The notes under the pieces were generated by a model. It was not told the origin of the DNA and searched no databases. It was given only the letters and a program-made list of their open reading frames with translations. A stretch of 64,000 nt of DNA. It comes from Symbiodinium sp. CCMP2592 (lineage: Eukaryota; Sar; Dinophyceae; Suessiales; Symbiodiniaceae). The stretch is from the NCBI GenBank assembly GCA_905221615.1, contig CAJNDT010003780.1, forward strand, positions 1-64,000, in the 5' to 3' direction. This document shows positions 30,353 through 41,049 of the stretch, piece by piece. Both the position numbers and the translations under genes were made by a program. Position 1 is the stretch's first letter. Every line of letters begins with the position of its first letter.

Positions 30353-32263
30353 ATGGGAAAAGAAGATCCTGGTGAGGGCCAGGAACCAAAGCCTGGGGAC
30401 ACCCAGGACACCCACCCTGGTGAAAACCAGGATGAGCAAGCTGGTGGAAACCAGGAAGCTGAAGAAGCTGGTGGCCAACCAGCGGAAGCGCCCAGCAGCT
30501 CTTGGGAGAGACCTTCCAGCTCCTGGGAGCGCCCGGGCAATACCCCGGCAAGGCAACCCTTGTCGGACTACAAGAAGTGGTACAACCGCAACAGGCCTGG
30601 GAAAAAGGAAAGGATGGCAGGAAAGGTGACAAGAGGGGTGCCACCCCCACCAGGTGTGGACCTGCCCTCCAAGGGCAAAGACAAAGGAAAGGCCAAAGGA
30701 AAAGAAAAAGGGAAAGAGAAAGGCCCAGGCAAAAGCAAAGAAAAAGGGCCAGCAAAAGGCAAAGGCAAAACCCAGGTGCCGCCGAAGCCGCCACCGGCCA
30801 GAAAGCGCCCGGCGGCAGCAATGGAAGCGACCACGCCGGGCCCGGCGGATGGTGCTGAGTACTCGTACAAAAGCATAGAGTCGGAACCTGTGGTTCCCAA
30901 AGCCGGGCCCACAGCGAGCTTCCTTGAGACAATCAGGGAAGGAGCCAGGGCACGGCAAGGGCACGGCACCACCGCGCCGGGCGGCCCCGCTGGTGAACCC
31001 AGCTCCTCTTCATCCTCCAGCTCGCCCAAGCACAAGGAGGAGCAACAGAGCGAACCTGGTGAAGACCAGGATGAGGAGGAGAGCCCAGAAGGGCAGGTGG
31101 ACAGGCTGGCCGGGGAGGCACTAAGCCCAACAGAGCCGGCGATGTCCCCGCAAGAGGCCCCACCCACCGTACCTGGTGAAAAACCAGGCAGTAAAGCAAG
31201 AAGAGCCGGAGCCTGAAAGTGCGGCCCTTGAACCTGGTGTGAACCAGGCAGCAGTAAAGGAGGAGAAGAAAGACTCTGAAAGCCTAGAGGAGGCAAGCCC
31301 ACCAGCTCCGGTGGGTACCCCGGAAGGGAGCAGCTCAGAAGAGCCAAAAAGGAAACGTGAGCTCCCCCCGGGGCCAGGCATTACCGGTCCAGACCCGGAT
31401 TATGCCCAAACGATGAAATTCTTCATCTCCATGAAAAAGAACGTGAAACCATGCCACAGCCGCTATGCTGAGGCATGTGAAGTTGAATACTTCAGCACAG
31501 AGGTCTCAGGGGTAACCAGGCTCGGCCTGGTGATAGTTGGCCTTGGTGGCTCACGAGTGGTCACGTTCACACCCCACAAGCCGGGGGTCGTATGGAAACT
31601 GTCGGTATACCCCCAAGACCAAGAAGTCTTGGTGTGCAAGGTCACGGGGGCCATGACTCCAGGCCTCGCCAAGCAAGCTGGTGTTCACCAGCTCTGTGAA
31701 AGAGGACCTGGTGCAGACCAGGAGCCCAAATGGGTCACCCTCATCGAGATGGAGGCGGTGCACCCAATACCGGCACAGCTCAGCACCTTTCAAGCCTTCC
31801 AGGCCTGTTTCACGGTGGCCCTCCTGGCGAAGATCCTCCTGGTGAAGGACATAGGGAAGGCCAATATGGGCCTGAGGTTCACACAACCAGGACAGGCTGT
31901 ACCGGAAATGGTGATGCTGGACGTGTTGGGGTGGGTCCCTTACCCTGAGGAACCCGACCCCAATGGCCAAACGTCCAGCGCCTCACTGGGTTCTGGAAAT
32001 CCATCGACGATCCCTTGAGGGCTGAGCTAAAGCTGACAGTGATAAAGCATCACACGTCGCTTGAGAGCACCACGGTTGCTCTCAAAGAGCTGGCGAAGAC
32101 CAAGCTCTCCAAGACGGACTTTGAGTCCCTCATGAAAGTGCTGGTGGATACCAGCGTTTTGGCGGTAACGCCGGAGGGACTGTTGGGCCAGCCCCTCCTC
32201 CCGGACGAGTACCGGCACGACTTGGTACGGGGAAAAACGTGGCTTATCCTCCCCTTTCTATAG
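30353..32263 (+). pseudogene. LINE-D ORF3: kinase-like ORF with two frameshifts
   Basis: Collinear with LINE-C ORF3 from the ATG at 30353. An extra A in the loop of a hairpin at 31172-31188 (GAAAAA versus GAAAA in LINE-C) shifts the frame, with a stop at 31216. The kinase-like part continues in the new frame from about 31190. A missing G near 31950 shifts it again before the stop at 32018, and the last part reads from 32015 to a TAG at 32261, 26 codons before the LINE-C stop. The GLGGSR, WKL, VKDIGKAN and VMLDVLGW segments are unchanged in sequence. A repeated SEPVVPKAGP unit present twice in LINE-C occurs once here. Confidence 0.85.
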
Positions 32264-32612
32264 GGACTGAGAGCTCAGGCTAAGGCCTGGACAACTCCAA
32301 ACTGGTGCTACCAGTACCAGCCCGGCTGGTGAAAACCAGGTAACTGGTGCTCGTAGCAACCAGCCCAGCTGGTGTCTGGGCCAAAGAGCTCCAGCTGTAG
32401 GACCAAACCAGTCACCACAACCTACAGACTGGTGTCAGTAGTAACCAGCCCAGCTGGTGTAGCTCAGAAGGCTGGTGCTACTGACAAAGCTCTTCCAGCC
32501 CAGTGGAAGCCACTGGTGAGTAGAACCCACCAAAGGTGGGCAAAACCAAACCGCCTGTTTCACCCCAAACCGCCGGCCGATGGCCTGGCAGCGACTTGTT
32601 CGCCCACGACGA
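32264..32612 (+). other. LINE-D 3' untranslated region
   Basis: Nearly identical to the LINE-C 3' UTR, with the same hairpin-rich stretch and the same terminal segment ending CGCCCACGACGA directly before the 14-mer. Confidence 0.65.
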
Positions 32613-32844
32613 GAAAATCCCATTTGACCTTGGATGTCCTGATGTTTTCGGCATGCCTGAAGCTGTGAGGAGTGCTTTTGAGTTAGGAAGTGACTGCACG
32701 TTCGTTTCGTCTCGTTTCGTTAGTGCTTAAAGTGTTTTGGTTGGAGACAGACAGCTGCAAGGTGTTTCACTGTCAGTCAGAGCCCGACGCGACTCCGCTT
32801 TGGCTCAAGAAAAAGACCGAGTGCTGCGCGCTCTGTTTTTCACA
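32613..32844 (+). repeat. Copia-1-type LTR remnant interrupted by the LINE stack
   Basis: From the 14-mer onward this is nearly identical to the two Copia-1 LTRs (40697-40929 and 57727-57959), with about ten differences. It ends with TTTTTCACA like them, but no primer-binding site follows at 32845. It is therefore a solo LTR or the 3' LTR of an element lying left of the window, with LINE-D inserted at the 14-mer. It contains TTTGGCTCAAG (32799-32809), an 11-base match to the spliced-leader 3' end. Confidence 0.85.
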
Positions 32845-33223
32845 GAATGTGCAAACAAGAAGACCGTCAATGACTGACTGCTGCTGCACTCGATAAAAAC
32901 CAAAGTCTCGTTATAGATCCTCCCCGAAGTCCTGCCTGATCTTTCCCTAAACTCTCGCATGGACCCCCGTAAACTTGTAGATAGACTACCTTACAATTTT
33001 TTGCCATGCCACCTCTGCAGATCCTTCCCTAAACTCCCTTTTCATTCCAAACCGTGCCCCGCAAATCACTTCCCAATGCCTCCGACAGTTGCATTCATGC
33101 GGTTCACACACGCACACTCAGACTCAATTCTCACCAATGTCCAGTTTGTCTGCGATCCGCAGTAACTGCCCCGTTGGCAACTTTTTAATTCCGTCCAAAT
33201 GCCAGACCCTGGCGGTCTTATAG
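32845..33223 (+). other. Non-coding spacer
   Basis: No supported gene. Scattered short similarity between its own segments (AAACTCTCGCATGGACCCC and AAACTCCCTTTTCATTCC contexts) suggests old duplication. No transposon ends recognised. Confidence 0.4.
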
Positions 33224-35137
33224 CACAGAGGAGGCCCTTCCAAGCAGAGAACCGGAATTGGCGCCGTAATTCGAGCGCTCTTTTGGTCCAAGTGTTGCAA
33301 CGATGTCCGATGTGGAAGCACCTCCTGTTCTCCCCCTCAAAGAGTGGAGTTGCCGCAGGAGTGTAGAACGTCCTTCGTAAATGAATGTCCTCGTCCAGCC
33401 TGTTTGCTAGGAGACTTTGTCCGCCGTCTGGCCCGCTTGCGATATGAGCGTGAGAATGCAAAGGTGTGGTATTGTTTGCGTGTCTACAAGATGTTTTGAT
33501 TAGGTAGAAGCGTGCAGAGTCGCTAAGATCCTGAAAGCAGAGCAAAGAAGACTTTGCAAGGCATGGTTTTGTCTGATGCCCCGTAGAATGTAGATGTTTG
33601 AACTTGTCCAGGCCAAAACAGTAGCACGGCAACTTTTTGAATCGCAGTAAGTGAGCCTTGTCGTTTCTCACACGATGGCACGCATGTTTTAACGCGCATT
33701 GAGCCCGGCACTGAGAGTGATCAGTGGTCAGTGAGCTTCGCTGTCGCTTTTCTGGTGTTGAACTGTTGCCCCAGCGCGAGTATCTGTTGAGCAGTGACTA
33801 AGCTCTGCCAGCTTTTAGTACGTGAGTCAGTGAGTGTGAGTGAGTGAGCTTTACTGTGACCTGCAGCGCGTAAATTCTTCTTCGCTGTCGGGTGAGCAGT
33901 GACCAAGCTTCGCTCTTTCTTTTCCAAGGGAATGAATGTTTACGGTTTACGGCTTTGAGCCCGGTGCTGAGAGTGATCTGCGGTGTGACTTTGCTGTGAC
34001 CGGAACTGTTGCGTGAGCAGCTAGTAACTTCTTCGTTTTCGGTTGAGTGTGAGTCTTGTTGTGACCCGAACTGTTGCGTCAGTTACTGAACTTTTCAGCT
34101 CAGCAGTGTGCAAGCCTTGTCTGAGACAGGGCACGAATGGTTTACGGGCGTTGAGCCCGGCACTTAAAGCGATGACGCTGCGGAGTGGGGTTTGCCATCT
34201 GGCAATGAGGTCTGCCATCTGAGCCGGTGAATGTATGAGCGTTGCCCAAACTGCTGCCTGAGCAGCTTGTAAACTTTTCGGCTAGTCTGTGATCCCAGCC
34301 TTCTTTTTCTGAAGGCCACCAAAACGTGGTTGCGTTGCGGTGTAGGGTTTAGGATGAGTAAGTGAGCCTTGCTGTAGTCCATGCGGGCAGCCAAAACTCT
34401 TTGTTGACATCTAGCAGGTTTTTCCGAATGCACGAATGTCAGCCCGTCATATCATGCTCATTCGCAAGTGCTTCTGAAATGTTGAGCCTGTTGCAAGGTC
34501 GAAGCTGAGCGCCGCAGTCTTTTACGTAGAGCAACACGCAGCATGGGAAATCTGGATCCGAAACTGTCCGCTTGCAGAAAGCTAGGACAGGCAGACTCTA
34601 CTGATCCGCCGCAGTTTGATTCGAGATTGTATGCTGCAGGGTGTGAGGATACAGACGAGGGAACCTGAACGAGCCCAGAGGTGGCGGGCAAATGATTTCA
34701 CCCTTAGGACAAAGCCGGTGGTATAATACTCAGCTGCCAACTGAGTTTGATTGACTCCGGCATGTCTGGGACCTTCCACCGTTCTAATAGTGTTATACTA
34801 CCCAAAGGGTGTGTAAGTGGGTTCCCTTGGTTTTTGCAGCAGATGGGGTGGGTTCCCTGTGGGTTCCCTTGTTTTTTGCAGCACTTCAGGTGGGCTACAT
34901 ATGGGTTCCCTTGTTTTTTGCAGCATTTCGGGTGGGTCTGTGTATGTCCATCACTTAGCTTTCTTGTAGATTCCCATGGTTTTTGCAGCATGGACGGTGG
35001 GTTCCCTGTGGGTTCCTTGGTTTTTGCAGCATTTTTAAGTGGGTTCCCATGGTTTGTGGCAGTATTGACGGTGGGTTCTCTGTGGTTTCCCTTATTTTTT
35101 GCAACGCAGGCTACATATGGGTTCCCTTGTTTTTTGC
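33224..35137 (+). repeat. 1.9-kb duplicated segment, copy 1
   Basis: Matches 37252-39149 with few substitutions and small indels (for example CAGAGAACCGG versus CATCCTAGAGAACAGCTTCCGG near the left end). Both begin CACAGAGGAGGCCC and end inside the same minisatellite at TTTTTTGC. Open frames exist on both strands but differ between copies by frameshifts, so no protein is supported. It contains repeated TGAG/GTGAGTGAG-rich sequence at 33820-33850. Confidence 0.85.
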
Positions 35138-35850
35138 AGCATCTGTGTATGTTCTTCACTTAGCTTTCTTGTAGATTCCCATGGTTTTTGCAGCATGGAC
35201 GGTGGGTTCCCTGTGGGTTCCCTAGTTTTTGCAGCATTTTTAAGTGGGTTCCCATGGTTTGTGGCAGTATCGACGGTGGGTTCTCTGTGGTTTCCCTTAT
35301 TTTTTGCAACACTTCAGGTGGGCTACATATGGGTTCCCTTGTTTTTTGCAGCATTTCGGGTGGGTCTGTGTTGTTCTTCACCTAGCTTTCTTGTAGATTC
35401 CCATGGTTTTTGCAGCATGGACGGTGGGTTCCCTGTGGGTTCCTTGGTTTTTGCAGCATTTTTAAGTGGGTTCCCATGGTTTGTAGCAGTATCGACGCTG
35501 GGTTCTCTGTTGGGTTCTCTGGTTTTTTGCAGCATTGGAAGTGGGTTCCCATGGTTTTCCAGTATGTGTCACTCAAAGGTTTTGGCGGGTTCCCTTAGCC
35601 TTTGCAGCATGTCAGCTGGGTTCCCTGTGGGTTCCCTAGTCTTTTGCAGCATGTTTAGTGGGTTCCCATGGTTGAACAGCATCGACGGTGGGTTCCCTGT
35701 GTGTTCCTTGCTTTTTGCAGCATTGCAAGTGGGTTTTCCCAGCATATATTGCGCAAAGGTCTGGGCGGGCTCCCTTGGCTTTTGCAGTGTGTCAGCTCGG
35801 TTCCCTGTGGAGTACATGTGGGTTCCCATGGTTTCTCCAGCTCGCACATT
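34825..35850 (+). repeat. TTTTTGCAGCA minisatellite
   Basis: About 16 degenerate units of 30-60 bp built on GTGGGTTCCC(A/T)TGG-TTTTTGCAGCA, for example at 34833, 34873, 34913, 34978, 35019, 35129, 35181, 35223, 35340, 35403, 35445, 35521 and 35708. A higher-order unit of about 215 bp is also visible (starts near 34960, 35168 and 35395). It reads open in several frames, giving a repetitive hydrophobic peptide, but nothing supports coding. Each unit ends in a pyrimidine run plus GCAG, like a splice acceptor. Confidence 0.8.
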
Positions 35851-36271
35851 ATGTTTCAGAGAATAGTGGAACTGAAGAAGATGTTCGGGACAATGGCTGC
35901 AGGTGTGGCCCAGTTCCATCGCACATATCGCGCTGCATTTGGGTTTGCTGCTTTGAAGTAAGGCTGCAAAAAGCACGTCTGCTGTTTGCAGTTTGGGTCG
36001 AGACCAAAGACGTTAAACAGGCTCACCTCTGATGCACATGAGGCTCGCCGCCCTCCTATTGTAATGCTCTTGATAAGTTTGCTGCGGCTACATGCTGGCA
36101 CGCTGATGCGAGGATTTTGCGGCATGTACTGGCAGACGTTAATCTCAACTTGTAGCTTCAATTGTTTCGATTGCTTGCTGTACGTGCGCGGTGCTTTTTA
36201 CGTCTGGAGGCTCCACTTGCAGGAGCTCTTTTTTCCTACAGAATCGTAGGAAGCCTCGAAGGGCCTCCCCT
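35851..36271 (+). other. Non-coding spacer
   Basis: No gene, transposon end or repeat could be supported. It ends next to the 492-bp tandem repeat. Confidence 0.4.
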
Positions 36272-36763
36272 GTGCGGGAATTATCTTGTACGAGCAAGAA
36301 CAGAAGCACTTGTCTTGAAACGGCAGCCGATGGCAAGTTTGGCAAATTTTCCAAAAGTATCACATTTCACAGCATGTTGGCTTTCTTGGACGTTGATCTA
36401 AACAGCACGCGGAAGGAATTTTGTTTTTCCGCGCAGTTTTCCAGCTGAAGCGGGTTTCAAAAAGCAGCTCTAGTCCGGGCACCGAAACGGGCCCCAGATT
36501 TTGGCTTTCTTCGTTGGACATACAAGCTCACGCAATTCGGGGCCCAAATTAGAGCTCAGATTTGGGAGCCATTTCTGGGGCCCAGTTATGCCGTTTTTTC
36601 GTCGAGCAGATGCCACATCTGCGTACACAGCTGGCCGTTGCGTGCAACAGTATACAAACCTCGCCAGCTCTGTTTTGCATTTTGCCGGTGTTCCTGCTAA
36701 ACTCAAAATAACAGTGGAACGGTCGGAAACATGTGAACTTTGCAAACAGAACTTTCTCACACA
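36272..36763 (+). repeat. 492-bp tandem repeat, unit 1
   Basis: Begins GTGCGGGAATTATC and is followed directly by a near-identical second unit (differences include CGAGCAAG versus CGAACAAG and GAACTTTGC versus GAACCTTGC). No supported gene inside. Confidence 0.9.
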
Positions 36764-37255
36764 GTGCGGGAATTATCTTGTACGAACAAGAACAGAAGCA
36801 CTTGTCTTGAAACGGCAGCCGATGGCAAGTTTGGCAAATTTTCCAAAAGTATCACATTTCACAGCATGTTGGCTTTCTTGGACGTTGATCTAAACAGCAC
36901 GCGGAAGGAATTTTGTTTTTCCGCGCAGTTTTCCAGCTGAAGCGGGTTTCAAAAAGCAGCTCTAGTCCGGGCACCGAAACGGGCCCCAGATTTTGGCTTT
37001 CTTCGTTGGACATACAAGCTCACGCAATTCGGGGCCCAAATTAGAGCTCAGATTTGGGAGCCATTTCTGGGGCCCAGTTATGCCGTTTTTTCGTCGAGCA
37101 GATGCCACATCTGCGTACACAGCTGGCCGTTGCGTGCAACAGTATACAAACCTCGCCAGCTCTGTTTTGCATTTTGCCGGTGTTCCTGCTAAACTCAAAA
37201 TAACAGTGGAACGGTCGGAAACATGTGAACCTTGCAAACAGAACTTTCTCACACA
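36764..37255 (+). repeat. 492-bp tandem repeat, unit 2
   Basis: Second unit. It ends in CACACAG where copy 2 of the 1.9-kb segment begins, so the two duplications share a breakpoint sequence (ACACAG). Confidence 0.9.
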
Positions 37256-39149
37256 GAGGAGGCCCTTCCAAGCATCCTAGAGAACAGCTTCCGGAATTGG
37301 CGCCGTAATTCGAGCGCTCTTTTGGCCCAAGTGTTGCAACGATGTCCGATGTGGAAGCACCTCCTGTTCCTCCCCCTCAAAGAGTGGAGTTGCCGCAGGA
37401 GTGTAGAACGTCCTTCGTATATGAATGTCCTTCCTCGTCTGGCCTGTTGCTAGGAGACTTTGTCCGCCGTCTGGCCCGCTTGCGACATGAGCGTGAGGAT
37501 GCAAAGGTGTGGTATTGTCTGCGTGTCTACAAGATGTCTTGATTAGGTAGAAGCGTGCAGAGTCGCTAAGATCCTGAAAGCAGAGCAAAGAAGACTTCGC
37601 AAGGCATGGTTTTGTCTGATGCCCCGTAGAATGTAGATGTTTGAACTTGCCCAGGCCAAGACAGTAGCACGGCAACTTTCTGAATCGCAGTAAGTGAGCC
37701 TTGTCGTTTCTCACACGATGGCACGCATGTTTTAACGCGCATTGAGCCCGGCACTGAGAGTGATCAGTGGTCAGTGAGCTTCGCTGTCGCCTTTCTGGTG
37801 TTGAACTGTTGCCCCAGCGCGAGTATCTGTTGAGCAGTGACTAAGCTCTGCCAGCTTTTAGTACGTGAGTCAGTGAGTGTGAGTGAGTGAGCTTTACTGT
37901 GACCTGCAGCGCGTAAATTCTTCTTCGCTGTCGGGTGAGCAGTGACCAAGCTTCGCTCTTTCTTTTCCAAGGGAATGAATGTTTACGGTTTACGGCTTTG
38001 AGCCCGGTGCTGAGAGTGATCTGCGGTGCGACCTTGCTGTGACCGGAACTGTTGCGTGAGCAGCTAGTAACTTCTTCGTCTTCGGTTGAGTGTGAGTCTT
38101 GTTGTGACCCGAACTGTTGCGTCAGTTACTGAACTTTTCAGCTCAGCAGTGTGCAAGCCTTGTCTGAGGCAGGGCACGAATGTTTTACGGGCGTTGAGCC
38201 CGGCACTTAAAGCGATGACGCTGCGGAGTGGGGTTTGCCATCTGGCAATGAGGTCTGCCATCTGAGCCGGTGAATGTATGAGCGTTGCCCAAACTGCTGC
38301 CTGAGCAGCTTGTAAACTTTTCGGCTAGTCTGTGATCCCAGCCTTCTTTTTCTGAAGGCCACCAAAACGTGGTTGCGTTGCGGTGTAGGGTTTAGGATGA
38401 TCGAGTAAGTGAGCCTTGCTGTAGTCCATGCGGGCAGCCAAAACTCTTTGTTGACACGTCATATCATGCTCATTCGCAAGTGCTTCTGAAATGTTGAGCC
38501 TGTTGCAAGGTCGAAGCTGAGCGCCGCAGTCTTTTACGTAGAGCAACACGCAGCATGGGAAATCTGGATCCGAAACTGTCCGCTTGCAGAAAGCTGGACA
38601 GGCAGACTCTACTGATCCGCCGCAGTTTGATTCGAGATTGTATGCTGCAGGGTGTGAGGATACAGACGAGGGAACCTGAAAGAGCCCAGCGGTGGCGGGC
38701 AAATGATTTCACCCTTAGGACAAAGCCGGTGGTATAATACTCAGCTGCCAACTGAGTTTGATTGACTCCGGCATGTCTGGGACCTTCCACCGTTCTAATA
38801 GTGTTATACTACCCAAAGGGTGTGTAAGTGGGTTCCCTTGGTTTTTGCAGCAGATGGGGTGGGTTCCCTGTGGGTTCCCTTGTTTTTTGCAGCACTTCAG
38901 GTGGGCTACATATGGGTTCCCTTGTTTTTTTGCAGCATTTCGGGTGGGTCTGTGTATGTCCATCACTTAGCTTTCTTGTAGATTCCCATGGTTTTTGCAG
39001 CATGGACGGTGGGTTCCCTGTGGGTTCCCTGGTTTTTGCAGCATTTTTAAGTGGGTTCCCATGGTTTGTGGCAGTATTGACGGTGGGTTCTCTGTGGTTT
39101 CCCTTATTTTTTGCAACGCAGGCTACATATGGGTTCCCTTGTTTTTTGC
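37252..39149 (+). repeat. 1.9-kb duplicated segment, copy 2
   Basis: Second copy of 33224-35137, about 4.0 kb downstream in the same orientation. It includes the first few minisatellite units (38825-39149) and then breaks off at TTTTTTGC into unrelated sequence (TGTCAGAGGGAC). Confidence 0.85.
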
Positions 39150-40480
39150 TGTCAGAGGGACAAACGTGGAACCGCGTGCCCAGCAGTAGGGCACACGCAG
39201 TGCAAGTAACACCAGGGTCCCACAGTGAGTAAACCTAACAAATACTCGTAACAAGGAGAGCAAGTGCCGAGGTGAGCCCTCCAATGAATAAATGCCGACT
39301 GACGTATGTCAGAAGGACAGAGGCAGCACAGGTGCAGGCACTGTAAGGTGCCAAAGGTCACTCTTCGGAGACACCCACAGCAACTTACTCTAAGCAGTTT
39401 GTACTCACTTCCGGCGTCTCAAGATCCTTTCGCACTTGCTACAGGAGCCTCAAGACAAGTGCAAACAACCAACGACAGCAACTCCTGAGAGACACTATTG
39501 CCACTTGCACTTAGAAGTTAGCACAACTACAGGAGTCTCAAGGACCCTTTGCACGTGCTACAGGTGCCTCAAGAGCCTCCCACCCACTACTCCCTCACAG
39601 AGAGTGGGCTTCCTAAACCTACTCCAGAAGAACACGAGCCTCTTAGTTACGGACTCCCACCCTACTACGTCTCCACAGACCTTCCCTTTTGGAAGTGCAT
39701 GCTCGCGTACCTTCTTCAAAGAACGTCAAAACTTAGCCATCCCTGTGCGCGCGTTTCAAACAACATCTGCAACAACCTGCAATTGACATCCCCTCGCGCA
39801 GCTCACATCCTGCGCAAATCCGGTTACAACGCCTTGCCTGCCCATTGCCGTCTGCCCCTTCCCTTGCAGAACTGCAGAGTCTCTTCCACCTGTGGTGGTG
39901 ACAGGAACTTGCTTCGCAGTCAGAGGCTGTTCGTGATGGACTTTTGGGCGTCCTGCCGTATCTATTACGTCAGCAGCTGAACGGTCTGTAGCTCTTTCAC
40001 CGCTGTTTTTCTTCGTTTGTTGGTTTGATTCGTTTGTAGGGACCGAGTGCTTCAGCCATAGTCGACGAGACCCGCTTACGCCCAAAAAATCAACTATGCA
40101 AAGAAAAACTGCACATTAGACCCAGAGATCGATGAAGGGACCCAGCTCCGCACCTCTGCCAAAAATCTTTTTTTGTTGGTAAATACATCCGTAGTACTCA
40201 AAGGTCTGCAACACGTCAGGACTGCCCGGCTGTGCTTTAGCTGTTGATGTGTACCACCCTGCCGCGGATGCCGGTTTTTCTTAAGCTCACCAACCGCTTG
40301 CGACACACGTCGTTCGCGCATCCGCTTTGGCCTAGCCGCATCTTTGCGATGGCCAATGTTATGCCGCCACTGTGGAAGCGATTGGATGCCAACATCAACG
40401 TGCGCTGCGGCGATTTTGTGTCACTACGATTTGTCAGCTGATCCCACTTATCAATAGACTGCCAGTGACATCGATCTTGT
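39150..40480 (+). other. Non-coding spacer with a short repeat
   Basis: A unit of about 42 bp (TCTCAAG-N-CCTTT-GCAC-TGCTACAGG-GCCTCAAGA) occurs at 39414-39454 and 39532-39574. Short open frames on both strands show no recognisable domain. Nothing else could be supported. Confidence 0.4.
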
Positions 40481-40670
40481 TCTGGTGACGGCGGCCGGCA
40501 TGCAGACCAATTTGGTTGTGATCGAACCATATCACAACTGGCAGGAACCGGCCAATATGACCGTGCGGGTGTGGTTCAAGCGGGTGGAGAGCGTCGCCGA
40601 TCAGATTGCGCGCCGTCGGGACTGGGATGCGAGCGGCCGCCAGGGATACCAAACCTTCTATCTTGGTTAG
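40455..40670 (+). CDS. Hypothetical short ORF or gene fragment
   Basis: After a TAG at 40455-40457 the frame is open to TAG at 40668-40670, with the first ATG at 40500. The peptide looks like a protein interior (VVIEPYHNWQEPANM, VRVWFKRVESVADQ) rather than low-complexity sequence, and its base composition is more GC-rich than its surroundings. A second plausible stretch lies just upstream in another frame (about 40265-40441). It may be the remains of a gene cut by Copia-1, which begins 24 bases downstream. No family recognised. Confidence 0.25.
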
Positions 40671-40688
40671 AGTGTCACAGCCTGGGCG

Positions 40689-40693
40689 GCTAC
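40689..40693 (+). repeat. Target-site duplication GCTAC, left of Copia-1
   Basis: Five bases repeated exactly at 57960-57964, after the 3' LTR. Confirms the outer limits of Copia-1. Confidence 0.85.
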
Positions 40694-40929
40694 TGTGAAA
40701 ATCCCATTTGATCTTGGATGTCCTGATGTTTTCGGCATGCCTGAAGCTGTTAGGAGTGCTTTTGAGTTAGGTCAGTGACTGCACGTTCGTTTCGTCTCGT
40801 TTCGTTAGTGCTTGAAGTGTTTTGCTTGGAGACAGACAGCTGCAAGGTGTTTCACTGTCAGTCAGAGCCCGACGCGACTCCGCTTTGGCTCAAGAAAAAG
40901 ACCGAGTGCTGGGCGCTCTGTTTTTCACA
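40694..40929 (+). repeat. Copia-1 5' LTR
   Basis: 236 bp, TGTGAAAATCCC...TTTTTCACA. Contains the uninterrupted 14-mer at 40697-40710 (the empty LINE target) and TTTGGCTCAAG at 40884-40894, matching the last 11 bases of the spliced leader. Confidence 0.9.
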
Positions 40930-40941
40930 TGGTAGCGGAGC
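40930..40941 (+). promoter_or_regulatory. Copia-1 primer-binding site
   Basis: TGGTAGCGGAGC directly after the 5' LTR. It is complementary to a tRNA 3' end GCTCCGCTACCA and resembles the initiator-Met tRNA sites of other Copia elements (TGGTATCAGA). Copia-2 has the identical 12 bases at 49417. Confidence 0.8.
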
Positions 40942-41049
40942 TCCTGAGGACAGAGAAGGAGCTTTAGAGCGCCATGGCCTCGCCCGTGCAAGGTGGGAGT
41001 AGTGTGACTCCTGCTCAGAACGTCCCGGTGCCTGAGGAAGGCATGGAAT

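Larger units (their letters stand above)
22966..32612 (+). mobile_element. LINE-D: full-length non-LTR retrotransposon, sister of LINE-C
   Basis: A 9.65-kb element bounded by 14-mers, collinear with LINE-C and nearly identical in most of ORF1, ORF2 and ORF3. Its 5' end retains 12 bases of the spliced leader. ORF2 and ORF3 carry small indels relative to LINE-C, so this copy looks dead although recent. It is the last LINE of the stack; to its right the sequence continues as a Copia LTR. Confidence 0.92.

Noticed and set aside
33066..33671. Minus-strand frame of about 200 codons
   Set aside because: The duplicate at 37277-37714 is frameshifted relative to it, composition is not protein-like and no motif is visible.
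34690..34790. Possible tRNA-like fold in the conserved segment before the minisatellite
   Set aside because: No B-box (GGTTCGANTCC) and no consistent cloverleaf could be drawn.
35099..35866. Plus-strand frame of about 255 codons with a repeated VGSLWFPLFFA-like peptide
   Set aside because: It is a reading of the minisatellite; other frames are equally open and no start or family is supported.
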